The notes: generated by a model from the sequence alone, not told the origin. Positions 33,357 to 41,337 are shown, counted from the stretch's first letter. The stretch: 64,000 nt of DNA from Halomonas sp. GFAJ-1 (GCA_002966495.1 CP016490.1:1798001-1862000); one strand, 5' to 3'. A program made the numbers and translations.

Positions 33357-34388
33357 ATGGCACGAGCCCCCATAGAATTAGCTGGACATACCATTCAGCC
33401 CGGCCAGCGCTTACAAATTGATATGCCAGTTGCACGTTTATATACCCATACGCCGCTGCATATTCCGCTTGAAGTGGTACATGGCCGCAAGGCGGGGCCG
33501 GTGATGCTGGTGTGCGGTGGCATTCACGGCGATGAAATTAATGGTGTCGAGATCGTGCGGCGATTACTGCGCTCAAAAGCAATTAATAGCCTGCGGGGTA
33601 CGCTGATCGCGGTGCCGGTCGTTAATGTCTTCGGTTTTTTACAACAAACCCGCTACCTGCCTGACCGGCGCGATTTAAATCGCTGCTTTCCGGGCAGCGA
33701 AAAAGGCTCGCTCGGCGGCCGCATTGCGGCGCTATTTCGTGAGCAGATAGTCGACCAAGCAACGCATATTATCGACCTGCACACCGGGGCGATTCACCGC
33801 ACAAATTTACCGCAAATTCGCGCCCAGCTAAGTGCGGGTAGCGAAACAGAGCGCATGGCAGATGCGTTTGGTGCGCCGGTAATTCTCAATGCGGAGCTGC
33901 GGGAAGGGAGCCTTCGGCATTACGCGCAGAACCGCGGGATACCGGTACTCACTTACGAAGCGGGTGAGGCGCTGCGCTTTGATGAGTGGGCCATTACGCC
34001 AGGTGTGCGGGGCGTTTTACGGGTAATGCGCCGGTTGGACATGCTAGCCGGCGCTCAGCGGCAGCGCTCCTCGGCACCTGCTGAACTGGCTAATGGATCC
34101 AGTTGGGCACGGGCACCTATCGACGGCATATTGCGCCCTAAAGTGCGCCTAGGCGCGCGGGTGGCCAAAGGCGAAGTGCTGGGCAAGGTCGCGGACCCTT
34201 TCGGTAATGATGAGGATGAGGTGCTCTCTATGGCTGACGGCATTGTGATTGGCATGAGCCGACTGCCGCTGGCCAACGAAGGTGAAGCGCTTTATCACAT
34301 CGCTCGTTTTGATGAGATTGAGGAGGCAGAAACCGCGATTGAAAGCTTTCAATCTAGCCTTACACCGCCGCCTGATGCGATGTATTAA
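33357..34388 (+). CDS. Succinylglutamate desuccinylase/aspartoacylase family protein
   Basis: M14-like zinc amidohydrolase fold. I start at 33357 (MARAPIELAGHTIQPGQR) after ATAGGAAGAACAGC; the longer frame from 33306 lacks a ribosome site. Zinc ligands are visible as His57 and Glu60 (GGIHGDEINGVE) and His142 (IDLHTGAIHRTN). The C-terminal ~80 residues form a beta-rich barrel (ARAPIDGILRPKVRLGARVAKGEVLGKVADPFGN) with the look of a biotinyl/lipoyl-like domain, typical of the large AspA-like subgroup. 343 residues. The substrate is not settled for this subgroup; it may be an acylated amino acid or an ectoine-type derivative. Confidence 0.85.
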   Translation: MARAPIELAGHTIQPGQRLQIDMPVARLYTHTPLHIPLEVVHGRKAGPVMLVCGGIHGDEINGVEIVRRLLRSKAINSLRGTLIAVPVVNVFGFLQQTRYLPDRRDLNRCFPGSEKGSLGGRIAALFREQIVDQATHIIDLHTGAIHRTNLPQIRAQLSAGSETERMADAFGAPVILNAELREGSLRHYAQNRGIPVLTYEAGEALRFDEWAITPGVRGVLRVMRRLDMLAGAQRQRSSAPAELANGSSWARAPIDGILRPKVRLGARVAKGEVLGKVADPFGNDEDEVLSMADGIVIGMSRLPLANEGEALYHIARFDEIEEAETAIESFQSSLTPPPDAMY

Positions 34389-34551
34389 CACTTTTATACA
34401 CCGTCGAACCCATGCCACGGATGGCGCGATACCGGCTTATTAGCTATACCTATGTGGGTACCGTTTAAGCTTACGTTAACAACGCTGCAATGGGCGGTGC
34501 TTTCCAGTGGTACAGGCCGTGCCACGTCGAACGCGACATGGAGGAAGAGTA

Positions 34552-36000
34552 ATGACGAGCAGTAAGTATACAACTAACGAAGCGGGCATCCCGGTTTCCA
34601 GCGACGAACACTCCCTTTCTGTGGGTGCCGATGGCCCCATTGTCATGCATGACCACTATCTCATGGAGCAAATGGCGGCGTTTAACCGAGAGATGATTCC
34701 CGACCGCCAGCCCCACGCAAAAGGTAGTGGCGCCTTTGGCCATTTTGAAGTTACCCAAGATGTCAGTAAGTACACCAAAGCAAAATTTCTTCAGCCGGGC
34801 ACTAAGACGGATGTACTGATCCGTTTTTCGACGGTGGCCGGGGAGAGCGGAAGCCCAGATACATGGCGTGACCCACGCGGCTTCTCGATTAAGTTTTACA
34901 CCGACGAAGGTAATTTCGACATGGTGGGTAACAATACCCCCGTGTTTTTCGTCCGTGACCCTATGAAGTTCCAGCACTTTATTCACTCGCAAAAACGCCG
35001 CGCTGACAACGGTTTGCGGGATCACGATATGCAGTGGGATTTTTGGACACTGGCACCAGAGTCAGCCCACCAAGTGGCATGGCTAATGGGAGACCGAGGT
35101 GTGCCCGCCACGTGGCGGCATATGAATGGCTACTCCAGCCACACCTATATGTGGGTGAATGATGAAGGTGAACGGTTTTGGGTGAAATACCACTTCAAAA
35201 CCGATCAAGGCATTAAGTGCATGACCCAGGAGCAAGCCGACCAAATGGCAGGCAGCGATGCCGATTACCATCGCCGTGACTTGTTCGAGGCAATCAAACG
35301 GGGTGACTACCCGTCCTGGACGCTGCAAATGCAGATCATGCCGTTTGAAGATGCCAAGACCTACCGCATCAACCCCTTCGACTTAACCAAAGTATGGCCC
35401 CATGATGACTACCCGCTGATGGAAGTGGGCAAGTTAACCTTGAACCGTAACCCGACGGACTTTCATAGCGAGATTGAGCAAGCCGCCTTTGAGCCTAACA
35501 ACTCGGTGCCGGGCACGGGCTTCTCGCCGGATAAAATGCTGCTGGCGCGGGTGATTTCCTATGCGGACGCACACCGTGCTCGCTTGGGGGTAAACTACAA
35601 GCATATCCCGGTAAACGCGCCTAAATGCCCGGTACATAGCTACAGCCAGGGTGGCGCGATGCGAATTAAGCACTCTACCGACCCGGTATATACCCCCAAC
35701 AGTAAAGGCGGCGCCAAGGCAGACCCTGAGCGCTTTCCAGAGGATGCGGTGTGGTCGACCGATGGCCAGCTGGTACGCTCTGCCTACACGCTGCGCCCTG
35801 ATGACGATGATTGGAGCCAAGCCCACGCGCTTGTTCGCCAAGTGATGGATGACGAGCAGCGTGACCGGTTAGTTTCTAACGTGGTGGGCCACTTGTCTGG
35901 CGGCGTCACCGAACCCGTGCTAGAGCGCGCTTTTGAATACTGGCGCAATATTGATCAAGAGGTCGGTGAGCGCATTGAGAAAGGCGTGCGGGGTAGCTAA
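34552..36000 (+). CDS. Monofunctional haem catalase
   Basis: Converts hydrogen peroxide to water and oxygen. I start at 34552 after ATGGAGGAAGAGTA. Catalytic His55 (PHAKGSGAFG), the Asn pair 127-128 in VGNNTPVFFVRDP, and haem-ligand Tyr337 (ARVISYADAHRARLG) are present, as is the signature FSTVAGESGSPDTWRDPRGF. At 482 residues it is a clade-3 type small-subunit catalase (no flavodoxin-like C-terminal domain). Monocistronic, with 163 bp upstream, in which no OxyR motif is obvious to me. Confidence 0.97.
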   Translation: MTSSKYTTNEAGIPVSSDEHSLSVGADGPIVMHDHYLMEQMAAFNREMIPDRQPHAKGSGAFGHFEVTQDVSKYTKAKFLQPGTKTDVLIRFSTVAGESGSPDTWRDPRGFSIKFYTDEGNFDMVGNNTPVFFVRDPMKFQHFIHSQKRRADNGLRDHDMQWDFWTLAPESAHQVAWLMGDRGVPATWRHMNGYSSHTYMWVNDEGERFWVKYHFKTDQGIKCMTQEQADQMAGSDADYHRRDLFEAIKRGDYPSWTLQMQIMPFEDAKTYRINPFDLTKVWPHDDYPLMEVGKLTLNRNPTDFHSEIEQAAFEPNNSVPGTGFSPDKMLLARVISYADAHRARLGVNYKHIPVNAPKCPVHSYSQGGAMRIKHSTDPVYTPNSKGGAKADPERFPEDAVWSTDGQLVRSAYTLRPDDDDWSQAHALVRQVMDDEQRDRLVSNVVGHLSGGVTEPVLERAFEYWRNIDQEVGERIEKGVRGS

Positions 36001-36034
36001 GCCGATAAGCGATTAACGATTTTACCCCGCTCAT

Positions 36035-36068
36035 AACAGCCCGCTATGTTACAACGTGGCGGGCTGTT
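36035..36068 (+). terminator. Weak terminator between catalase and dusA
   Basis: 10-bp stem AACAGCCCGC / GCGGGCTGTT around a 14-nt loop; the T content after it is low (TTCTAC). It overlaps the 3' end of dusA on the other strand. Confidence 0.45.
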
Positions 36069-37080
36069 CTACTTCTAGCGGCTCGGTGGAGGGCTCACGC
36101 ACTAAGCTGAGCGCTTCATCGTAAACACGCAAACCCACGCCCTCTTTGTGGGCGTGTTCTGACAAATGACGCCGAAAACGCCTGCCGCCCGAGCAGCCCT
36201 GAAATAGCCCCAGCAGGTGGCGGGTGATGTGATTCAACTTGGCCCCCTCATCCAACCGCTGCTGAATATAGGGGCGAAACGCCATGGCCGCCTCTAGGCG
36301 TGTTTTTGCTGGCCCAGGTTCGCCAAACAGCTGCGCATCGACACCTGCTAACAGCCACGGGTTTTGATACGCCTCACGGCCCACCATCACGCTATCCACG
36401 TGCATGAGCTGCGCCTGGCATTCATCGAGGGTTTTGATACCGCCGTTAATGCCAATATGGAGTTCAGGGTGGTGTTGCTTCAGACGATGAACGCGGGGGT
36501 AGTTAAGCGGCGGCACATCACGGTTCTGCTTAGGCGACAAACCCTGTAGCCACGCCTTACGCGCGTGAACGGTAAACACCTCACAGCCTGCATCCGCGAC
36601 AATATTAATAAAGCGCGCCAAATCCGCATCTTCATCCTGATCATCAATCCCAATACGGCATTTCACCGTGACCGGGATCGACACCGCCGCCTGCATGGCG
36701 CGTATAGCCTCCGCTACTTTTTCAGGGTGGCCCATCAAGCAGGCGCCAATCATGTTGTTCTGCACGCGGTCGCTTGGGCAGCCCACGTTCAGGTTAACTT
36801 CATCATAGCCCCACGCCTCGGCAATCGCCGCGCACTCCGCAAGCTCCCCCGCATCGCTACCGCCCAGCTGTAAGGCAATAGGGTGCTCAACCTCGCTAAA
36901 CCCCAAAAAGCGCTCACGGGGCGAGCCATGCAAAATCGCACCGGTCGTCACCATCTCGGTATACAGCAGCGCCCGCTTGGTTAAGGTGCGTGCGAATGCT
37001 CTGTAATCGCGGGTTGTCCAATCCATCATCGGGGCCACAGAAAACAGGCGGGCGGCGTTGGCAGGGCTTTCTTTTTTCAT
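36049..37080 (-). CDS. dusA: tRNA-dihydrouridine synthase A
   Basis: FMN enzyme that reduces uridine 20/20a of tRNA. Family blocks: FSVAPMMDWTTRDYRAFARTLT at the N-terminus, LYTEMVTTGAILHG, LQLGGSD, and the catalytic Cys in EVNLNVGCPSDRV (Cys101), KCRIGIDDQDED, and GINGGIKTLDECQAQL near the FMN phosphate site. The last ~60 residues hold the helical recognition domain (LLGLFQGCSGGRRFRRHLSE). Starts are ambiguous: I take the Met at 37080, but Met at 37095 is possible. 343 residues, usual length. The single gene is divergent from a gene-poor stretch. Confidence 0.93.
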   Translation of the reverse strand: MKKESPANAARLFSVAPMMDWTTRDYRAFARTLTKRALLYTEMVTTGAILHGSPRERFLGFSEVEHPIALQLGGSDAGELAECAAIAEAWGYDEVNLNVGCPSDRVQNNMIGACLMGHPEKVAEAIRAMQAAVSIPVTVKCRIGIDDQDEDADLARFINIVADAGCEVFTVHARKAWLQGLSPKQNRDVPPLNYPRVHRLKQHHPELHIGINGGIKTLDECQAQLMHVDSVMVGREAYQNPWLLAGVDAQLFGEPGPAKTRLEAAMAFRPYIQQRLDEGAKLNHITRHLLGLFQGCSGGRRFRRHLSEHAHKEGVGLRVYDEALSLVREPSTEPLEVEQPATL

Positions 37081-37410
37081 ATCAATCACTTGCATACTTG
37101 GTATGCGGTATAAGTACACAAATCTATTGCCCTCTGATCGCGGCTATTCGCTAAATGAACAGCAGCACCATGGCCTAGCATGGTGGCCTATCAGACGTGG
37201 TGGGCGCGTTGGCGGGCAATTGTACGCAAGAAAGGGTAGGCAGCACAAAGTTCGCATTCAGGTGTGGAGGTTATACGTCAAGTCAGTATCGAGAGAGATA
37301 CTGGAGTAAGTGAGCGTATCGTTGTTGCACCTGTGCAGTTATGGCGACCCAGTGTTAGCGGTACTTGGGTGTGAGTGTGGCGGTTTACACGGTGGGGTGT
37401 GAGCAGGCGT
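37081..37410. other. Intergenic stretch with two perfect hairpins
   Basis: No convincing gene. Perfect short hairpins: CACCATG / CATGGTG (37166-37185) and CAGTATC / GATACTG (37284-37303). Neither is followed by a T-run. Confidence 0.5.
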
Positions 37411-37433
37411 AAAAAAGCCCGCCGAGGCGGGCT
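37411..37433 (-). terminator. Terminator of the small hydrophobic-peptide transcript
   Basis: Stem AGCCCGC / GCGGGCT around CGAG; on the minus strand it ends in TTTTTT. It lies 23 bp beyond the stop of the small ORF. Confidence 0.85.
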
Positions 37434-37456
37434 GGTTTACTTGAATAAAATTTACC

Positions 37457-37555
37457 TTATAGGAAAATCGGCAAGTAAGGCCATAGCGTAAGCGCAAGAT
37501 CGATTAGTCTTAATGATAAATCAAAGAGATACAGCACTATTTCGATATGTTTCAT
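37457..37555 (-). CDS. Candidate 32-residue hydrophobic peptide
   Basis: A short ORF, too small for usual gene calling, with a strong ribosome site: GGGAGGGAACT directly before ATG. The peptide starts MKHIEIVLYLFDLSLRLIDL and ends WPYLPIFL, so it is almost entirely hydrophobic with a few charges (one membrane-spanning helix). Such features plus a perfect terminator 23 bp downstream suggest a real, independent message. It resembles type I toxins or other regulatory membrane micro-proteins in general properties only, not by sequence family I can name. No antisense RNA gene is evident from sequence alone. Confidence 0.55.
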   Translation of the reverse strand: MKHIEIVLYLFDLSLRLIDLALTLWPYLPIFL

Positions 37556-37706
37556 AGTTCCCTCCCAGTGTTTGAGCTTTCTTCGCCGCAAACCGGGGAG
37601 CTAAGATTTTTCAATTTTGAGTTGAAGAATACACAGAGTGTGTTAATTTTCATGTCAGGTAATGACCTATAGGTTGAAGGCGCGGCAACGCCTAATGCCA
37701 TGTGAG

Positions 37707-37737
37707 GGGGCTAGAGTCTATGACTCTGGCCCTTTTT
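37707..37737 (+). terminator. Rho-independent terminator on the plus strand without a gene before it
   Basis: 12-bp stem (GGGGCTAGAGTC with GACTCTGGCCCT, one wobble) with the 3-nt loop TAT, then TTTTT. The nearest plus-strand gene ends 1.7 kb upstream, so it might end a small RNA that starts in 37560-37690. Confidence 0.7.
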
Positions 37738-38522
37738 CGCTTTAAGGGCTAATTAGCCCTTGAAACGCATACTATATATAGGCCACATCAAAATCAATTC
37801 AAGCATATATGGTATTTTTTATCCACAGGTTATTGACAGCCCACGCCCAAGCCATCGGCCAAAAACCATAAAAGCCACTTACTTGAATTTCCACCGCCTG
37901 TGGGTTGTAAGTTTTTGTTTTTATTTAAATAGGAGTGGTCTTGCCCACCTCTTTTCAACAACCTCAGCCTTTATTAAATGTGGTAAACACACAATGCCCT
38001 GGATGTGGGGTGAGAAAAGAGTGGTGGTTGCTACAGCTCTGCTAAGAAGGCTGAGGTATTCAACCAAAATTTAGCTACAAAAGTTTTTCGTTTCAAAACT
38101 CTATAGCGTTAACGTCTAAAAGAATGCCAGTTTAAAGCCAGCCATTTGACAGGCTTTTGGTTATTAGTTGCCTAGAATACCCACCATCGTTTCCTCAAGC
38201 GCCACCGCTATCTCTATTCCATATAACGCTTTGGTATTTGCCACGTCGATATGCTCACTTATCCTCCGCTCGGCTTTAAGGCAGTCCTGCAAATGCTGCT
38301 TCACCGCCTGAGCGATGAGTCACAGCTCGATCTTCTTTTGATATCGCCAATAGTGATCAATAGACATTTTCCTAATTTTAATTTGCTTTAGGTGTTTGAG
38401 TTTTTCAATCCCTTTTCATATTTGCCACCAGTGCCTCAGTATTTTCTTCCGTATCGTGCCGTTGCACCCACAGCGATGCTGATCACTTCTCCAGTAGCCA
38501 GCGCCCAAAATAAATTGACTAA
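37738..38522. other. Gene-poor stretch with a palindrome and gene debris, left of the IS element
   Basis: Contains a perfect 18-bp palindrome AAGGGCTAATTAGCCCTT (37744-37761), a consensus DnaA box TTATCCACA (37819-37827) in an A/T-rich patch, and short coding-like fragments. A 104-codon plus-strand ORF (37760-38074) has no ribosome site and low-quality composition. On the minus strand the 38440-38522 region reads LVNLFWALATGEVISIAVGA before a stop, which could be the end of a lost membrane protein cut by the IS; I cannot assign it. Confidence 0.4.
38164..38367 (-). pseudogene. Possible small gene interrupted by an in-frame TGA
   Basis: ATG at 38365-38367 follows ATTAGGAAA. The frame has an internal TGA (38320-38322) after 15 codons but otherwise continues to TAA at 38164-38166 (68 codons). 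Past the stop it reads LIAQAVKQHLQDCLKAERRI, then SEHIDVANTKALYGIEIAVAL, a coherent amphipathic helical stretch. This looks like a decayed or read-through small gene. No family recognised; no neighbours of known function. Confidence 0.35.
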
Positions 38523-38549
38523 TGAATCGCCCCAGGTTTCGTAGACACC
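38523..38549 (+). repeat. Left inverted repeat of the IS3-family element
   Basis: Begins TGAATCGCCCCAGGTTTCGT and matches the reverse complement of the right end at 19 or more of 27 positions. Confidence 0.9.
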
Positions 38550-38584
38550 TCCAGGCCTTATACTAAAGGTATCTAGGAGGAACC

Positions 38585-38863
38585 ATGAGCTATCCCCGCT
38601 ACACTGAAGAATTCAAAATCGAAGCCGTCAAGCAGGTGGTAGAGCGCGGCCATCGCGTGGCCGAGGTCGCTGAGCGGCTAGGCGTGTCAGGTCACAGCCT
38701 GTACATCTGGATCAAGCGCTACGATAAGCCGGTAGAACAACGGCAAGAAGATGATGATCTCCAAGCTGAAAACCGTCGTTTGAAGGCCGAGCTCAAACGC
38801 GTATCAGAAGAGCGAGACATATTAAAAAAGGCCACCGCGTACTTCGCCAGGGAGTCCGACTGA
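38585..38863 (+). CDS. IS3-family OrfA (HTH, leucine-zipper)
   Basis: The 92-residue DNA-binding subunit of the transposase. HTH MSYPRYTEEFKIEAVKQVVE ... VAEVAERLGVSGHSLYIWIKRYDK is followed by a heptad-repeat coiled coil (LQAENRRLKAELKRVSEERDIL) used for multimerisation. GGAGGAACC precedes the ATG. Near the end, the codons TTA AAA AAG provide A6G at 38824-38830, the slippery motif on which ribosomes shift -1 into the OrfB frame to make OrfAB. It can also act alone as a regulator. Confidence 0.95.
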   Translation: MSYPRYTEEFKIEAVKQVVERGHRVAEVAERLGVSGHSLYIWIKRYDKPVEQRQEDDDLQAENRRLKAELKRVSEERDILKKATAYFARESD

Positions 38864-38910
38864 GGTACGCGTTTATTCAAAATTATGCGAGCCAATATTC
38901 GGTACGTCGC

Positions 38911-39738
38911 TTGTGTCAGATGATGGCAGTGCACCCCAGCGGTTACTACGCATGGTGTAAAAAAGCGCTCTCTAATCGAGCGCGAGAAGATGAGCGCTTG
39001 CTGGGATTGATCAAGCACTCCTGGCTTGAAAGCGGCGGTGTATATGGCTATCGCAAGGTCTACCAGGACTTGCGTGAAGCTGGCGAAGCTTGCGGGAAGC
39101 ACCGTGTGGCGCGTCTTATGAGTAGGGAAGGTTTACGTTCTCAGACAGGCTATCGACGACGCCCTGGCGGCTATGGCGGTGGAAAACCGGCTGTTGTATC
39201 CCCTAACCATTTAGACCGTCAGTTTGAAGTAACAGCGCCAAATGTTACTTGGGTGACGGACATCACGTACATCCGCACTTATGAAGGCTGGCTTTACTTA
39301 GCGGTAGTTATCGACCTGTTTTCTCGTCAAGTGGTTGGCTGGTCGATGAAGTCTCGCATGACTACGGAGTTGGTACTGGATGCTTTGTTATCAGCAGTCT
39401 GGCGACGCAAGCCACAAGGAACGGTGATGGTGCATTCGGATCAAGGAAGCCAGTTTAGCAGTGGAGACTGGCAAAGCTTTCTGAAAGCGAATCACTTGGT
39501 AGGCAGCATGAGCCGACGTGGTAACTGTCATGACAACGCCGTTGCTGAAAGCTTCTTTCAACTTCTAAAGCGAGAGCGAATCAAGCGACAGATTTATTCA
39601 ACACGCGAAGCAGCTAGATGTGACGTGTTCAATTATATTGAAATGTTTTACAACCCAAAGCGCCGACACGGCACAAGTGATAACTTGTCACCGGTTGAGT
39701 ATGAAAGGCGTTACTTTAAGAGCCTAACGGGTGTCTAG
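38911..39738 (+). CDS. IS3-family OrfB, DDE transposase domain
   Basis: Catalytic half of the IS3-family transposase with the DDE triad: WVTDITYIRTYEGWLYLAV (first Asp), MVHSDQGSQFSS (second Asp), and NCHDNAVAESFFQLLKRE (Glu). The frame is open upstream of the first listed start (TTG at 38911) into the end of orfA, in the -1 frame relative to it, so the physiological product is the OrfAB fusion made by frameshift at the A6G run. 275 residues in this part, normal. The stop lies inside the right inverted repeat. Confidence 0.95.
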   Translation: MCQMMAVHPSGYYAWCKKALSNRAREDERLLGLIKHSWLESGGVYGYRKVYQDLREAGEACGKHRVARLMSREGLRSQTGYRRRPGGYGGGKPAVVSPNHLDRQFEVTAPNVTWVTDITYIRTYEGWLYLAVVIDLFSRQVVGWSMKSRMTTELVLDALLSAVWRRKPQGTVMVHSDQGSQFSSGDWQSFLKANHLVGSMSRRGNCHDNAVAESFFQLLKRERIKRQIYSTREAARCDVFNYIEMFYNPKRRHGTSDNLSPVEYERRYFKSLTGV

Positions 39739-39756
39739 AATATCCGGGGCGATTCA
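39730..39756 (-). repeat. Right inverted repeat of the IS3-family element
   Basis: Ends GGGGCGATTCA on the plus strand; the outer 11 bp are the exact complement of the left end. A TAA direct repeat follows. Confidence 0.9.
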
Positions 39757-39830
39757 TAATAATAATTCGATAGTTAGGTTTGCCGTGCTTCATGAAAATT
39801 AAACTAAACACATAGACATAAGGGAACCGA

Positions 39831-40427
39831 ATGAAATTGTTAAAAACACTAGGGGTATTAGCTGGATTAGCGCTGTTGCACGGCTGTGCGGCCGTACCTG
39901 AGTCTCATATGCTGGCTTATGAACCGCAACCAGGCGTTACTCCTGTTGAGGGAGCTTCACAGGTTGTGGTCAATGTTGTGGTTCAGGATGTGCGAGAAGA
40001 CCAACGTCGTATTAGCAATAAGCGCCATAACTTTGGTTTTGGGATGGCTTCCATCTATAGCGAAGAGCCCGTAGAGGAGGCCGTGCATGCTGCTATTGAG
40101 CAGGAACTACTGACCAGGGGTTTTGTTGTGGAGAGTGATGCGCCCTTAACCATTAAAGGTGAAATCTTAGAGCTATACTCTAATTTGAACTTCGGCTTGT
40201 TTTCAGGCAAGGCGGTGGCCGATTCAACGATGCAAGTTGAGGTAGTGTCAGAGGTTGATGAAGTACTTTTCAGTAAAGAGATTTCAGTCAACCCTGAGCA
40301 TACAGGGTTGCAGTACCAGTCGGCGTCTAATCTTGCCAGGCCTATCGAAATGGCCATAGAAGAAACGTTGGATGAGTTGTTTAATGATCCCCTGTTTATA
40401 GAGGCGTTGCTTAGTGCGCAACGATAA
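39831..40427 (+). CDS. YajG-like lipoprotein
   Basis: Lipoprotein signal MKLLKTLGVLAGLALLHGC with Cys19 in the lipobox (LHGC), so anchored in a membrane on the periplasmic side. The body matches the YajG family: VVVNVVVQDVREDQRRISNK near the N-terminus, IKGEILELYSNLNFGLFSGK, and a C-terminal IEETLDELFNDPLFIEALL. 198 residues. Function unknown; YajG is often next to AmpG-type genes elsewhere but not here. TAAGGGAACCGA precedes the ATG. It ends at a strong terminator. Confidence 0.85.
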   Translation: MKLLKTLGVLAGLALLHGCAAVPESHMLAYEPQPGVTPVEGASQVVVNVVVQDVREDQRRISNKRHNFGFGMASIYSEEPVEEAVHAAIEQELLTRGFVVESDAPLTIKGEILELYSNLNFGLFSGKAVADSTMQVEVVSEVDEVLFSKEISVNPEHTGLQYQSASNLARPIEMAIEETLDELFNDPLFIEALLSAQR

Positions 40428-40436
40428 AGACGTATC

Positions 40437-40461
40437 AGCCCGCCAACCGGCGGGCTTTTTT
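40437..40461 (+). terminator. Terminator of the YajG-like gene
   Basis: 8-bp stem AGCCCGCC / GGCGGGCT around AACC, followed by TTTTTT. Confidence 0.93.
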
Positions 40462-40749
40462 GTGTCAGCTTTTAATACCTTTACAGCATTTTTATTTGAA
40501 AGGGTCTGCTCGCAGCGAGTTTCCACATTCTCCTCATCAATAATGTTGGCCGTCACCGCTAACCTCAGGCTAAGTGCCACGCCATTTTGAGTCGACTGGG
40601 CTGACTCCGGCTAACCTGCGGCGGCGTTTAGTAAAGGCGAAGCGGCGATGAGTGTGAGTGGGGGGAGTTACACTATGACTGCAGGTAGATGGTTATGGGT
40701 TGTTTTTAGCTGTTAGCTAAAAGTTTGTTCGCCCTTAGCTATAGTTGCC
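40462..40749. other. Intergenic region upstream of the toxin remnant
   Basis: No supported gene. A short hairpin (GCTCGCAGCGAG-like near 40507-40520) is the only structure seen. The toxin frame is closed by a TAG at 40714-40716, so nothing in this region supplies its missing N-terminus in frame. Confidence 0.4.
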
Positions 40750-40899
40750 GTGGTGAAAGCGATTACTCACCGTAAAAGCGCGTTGAAGGGTAGCGAGTAT
40801 ATTCGCCTGCGGGTAGGTGACTGGAGGGTGACCATCGATGAGCGCGGCGATGTGCTGGATATCATCAACATCGGTGCTCGTGGCGGTGTTTGCCAATAA
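40750..40899 (+). pseudogene. RelE/ParE-type toxin, N-terminally truncated
   Basis: The frame up to TAA at 40897-40899 reads ITHRKSALKGSEYIRLRVGD followed by WRVTIDERGDVLDIINIGARG. The block LKGxxYxRLRVGDWRV ... ILxIxxRGxVY is the C-terminal half of RelE-type mRNA-interferase toxins. About half of the toxin (the N-terminal ~40-45 residues) is missing: a TAG closes the frame at 40714-40716, and only GTG codons at 40750 and 40753 can start it, with no good ribosome site. The antitoxin gene follows 44 bp downstream, as in complete modules. Likely a decayed toxin. Confidence 0.75.
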
Positions 40900-40943
40900 A
40901 GCGCCAATAACGCACCGATAACAGTTAATGAACAGGAGGCCAC

Positions 40944-41306
40944 ATGAGCGTCCCTCAAATTATTCAAACGCCTACCGGAGAGCGGTTGGTGGTATTGCCT
41001 GAGCAGGAGTACTACGCCTTGCTTGCGCGATTAGAAGATCAGGATGATATCGACGCAGCCAATGCGCTAGTGGCGCGCGGTGAAGAGTCGTTTCCGGAAG
41101 TGGTCGTGGATGCGCTACTGGAAGGCGTGTCCCCCGTGAAGGTGTACCGCGAATATCGTGGCCTTCGTGCTGGAGAGCTGGCGGAAAAAGCAGGCATTAG
41201 CCAGGGCTACCTTTCTGAAATAGAGTCAGGCAAAAAGAGTGGCTCATTGAGTGTGCTGAAACGCATTGCGGCTGCTTTAGATGTGGAATTGAGTGACTTA
41301 ACCTAG
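40944..41306 (+). CDS. HTH antitoxin of the RelE-type pair
   Basis: 120 residues. The N-terminal ~40 residues (IQTPTGERLVVLPEQEYYALLARLEDQDD) resemble a toxin-neutralising arm of Phd/HigA-like type; the C-terminal half is a Cro/C1-type HTH: YREYRGLRAGELAEKAGISQGYLSEIESGKKSGS and LKRIAAALDVELSDL. This combination is typical of antitoxins partnered with RelE-type toxins and encoded downstream of them. ATGAACAGGAGGCCAC precedes the ATG. It appears intact although its toxin is truncated, so it may now repress its own promoter only, or serve another toxin in the cell. Confidence 0.88.
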   Translation: MSVPQIIQTPTGERLVVLPEQEYYALLARLEDQDDIDAANALVARGEESFPEVVVDALLEGVSPVKVYREYRGLRAGELAEKAGISQGYLSEIESGKKSGSLSVLKRIAAALDVELSDLT

Positions 41307-41337
41307 CGGTTATTCTTTCTCGACGATAGATTAACAG

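Larger units (their letters stand above)
38523..39756 (+). mobile_element. IS3-family insertion sequence, complete
   Basis: 1234-bp element bounded by imperfect 27-bp inverted repeats (outer 11 bp TGAATCGCCCC and inner TAGACACC identical in both ends), flanked by a TAA direct repeat (38520-38522 and 39757-39759), the 3-bp target duplication usual for the family. It carries orfA and orfB with an A6G slippery site. Both frames look intact, so the element may be active. Confidence 0.95.

Noticed and set aside
34471..35025. 184-codon minus-strand ORF over the catalase 5' end
   Set aside because: Antisense frame of catalase without ribosome site or family text.
37760..38074. 104-codon plus-strand ORF left of the IS element
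   Set aside because: No ribosome site, mixed composition with many Arg, Ser and Cys, and no family; treated as non-coding debris.
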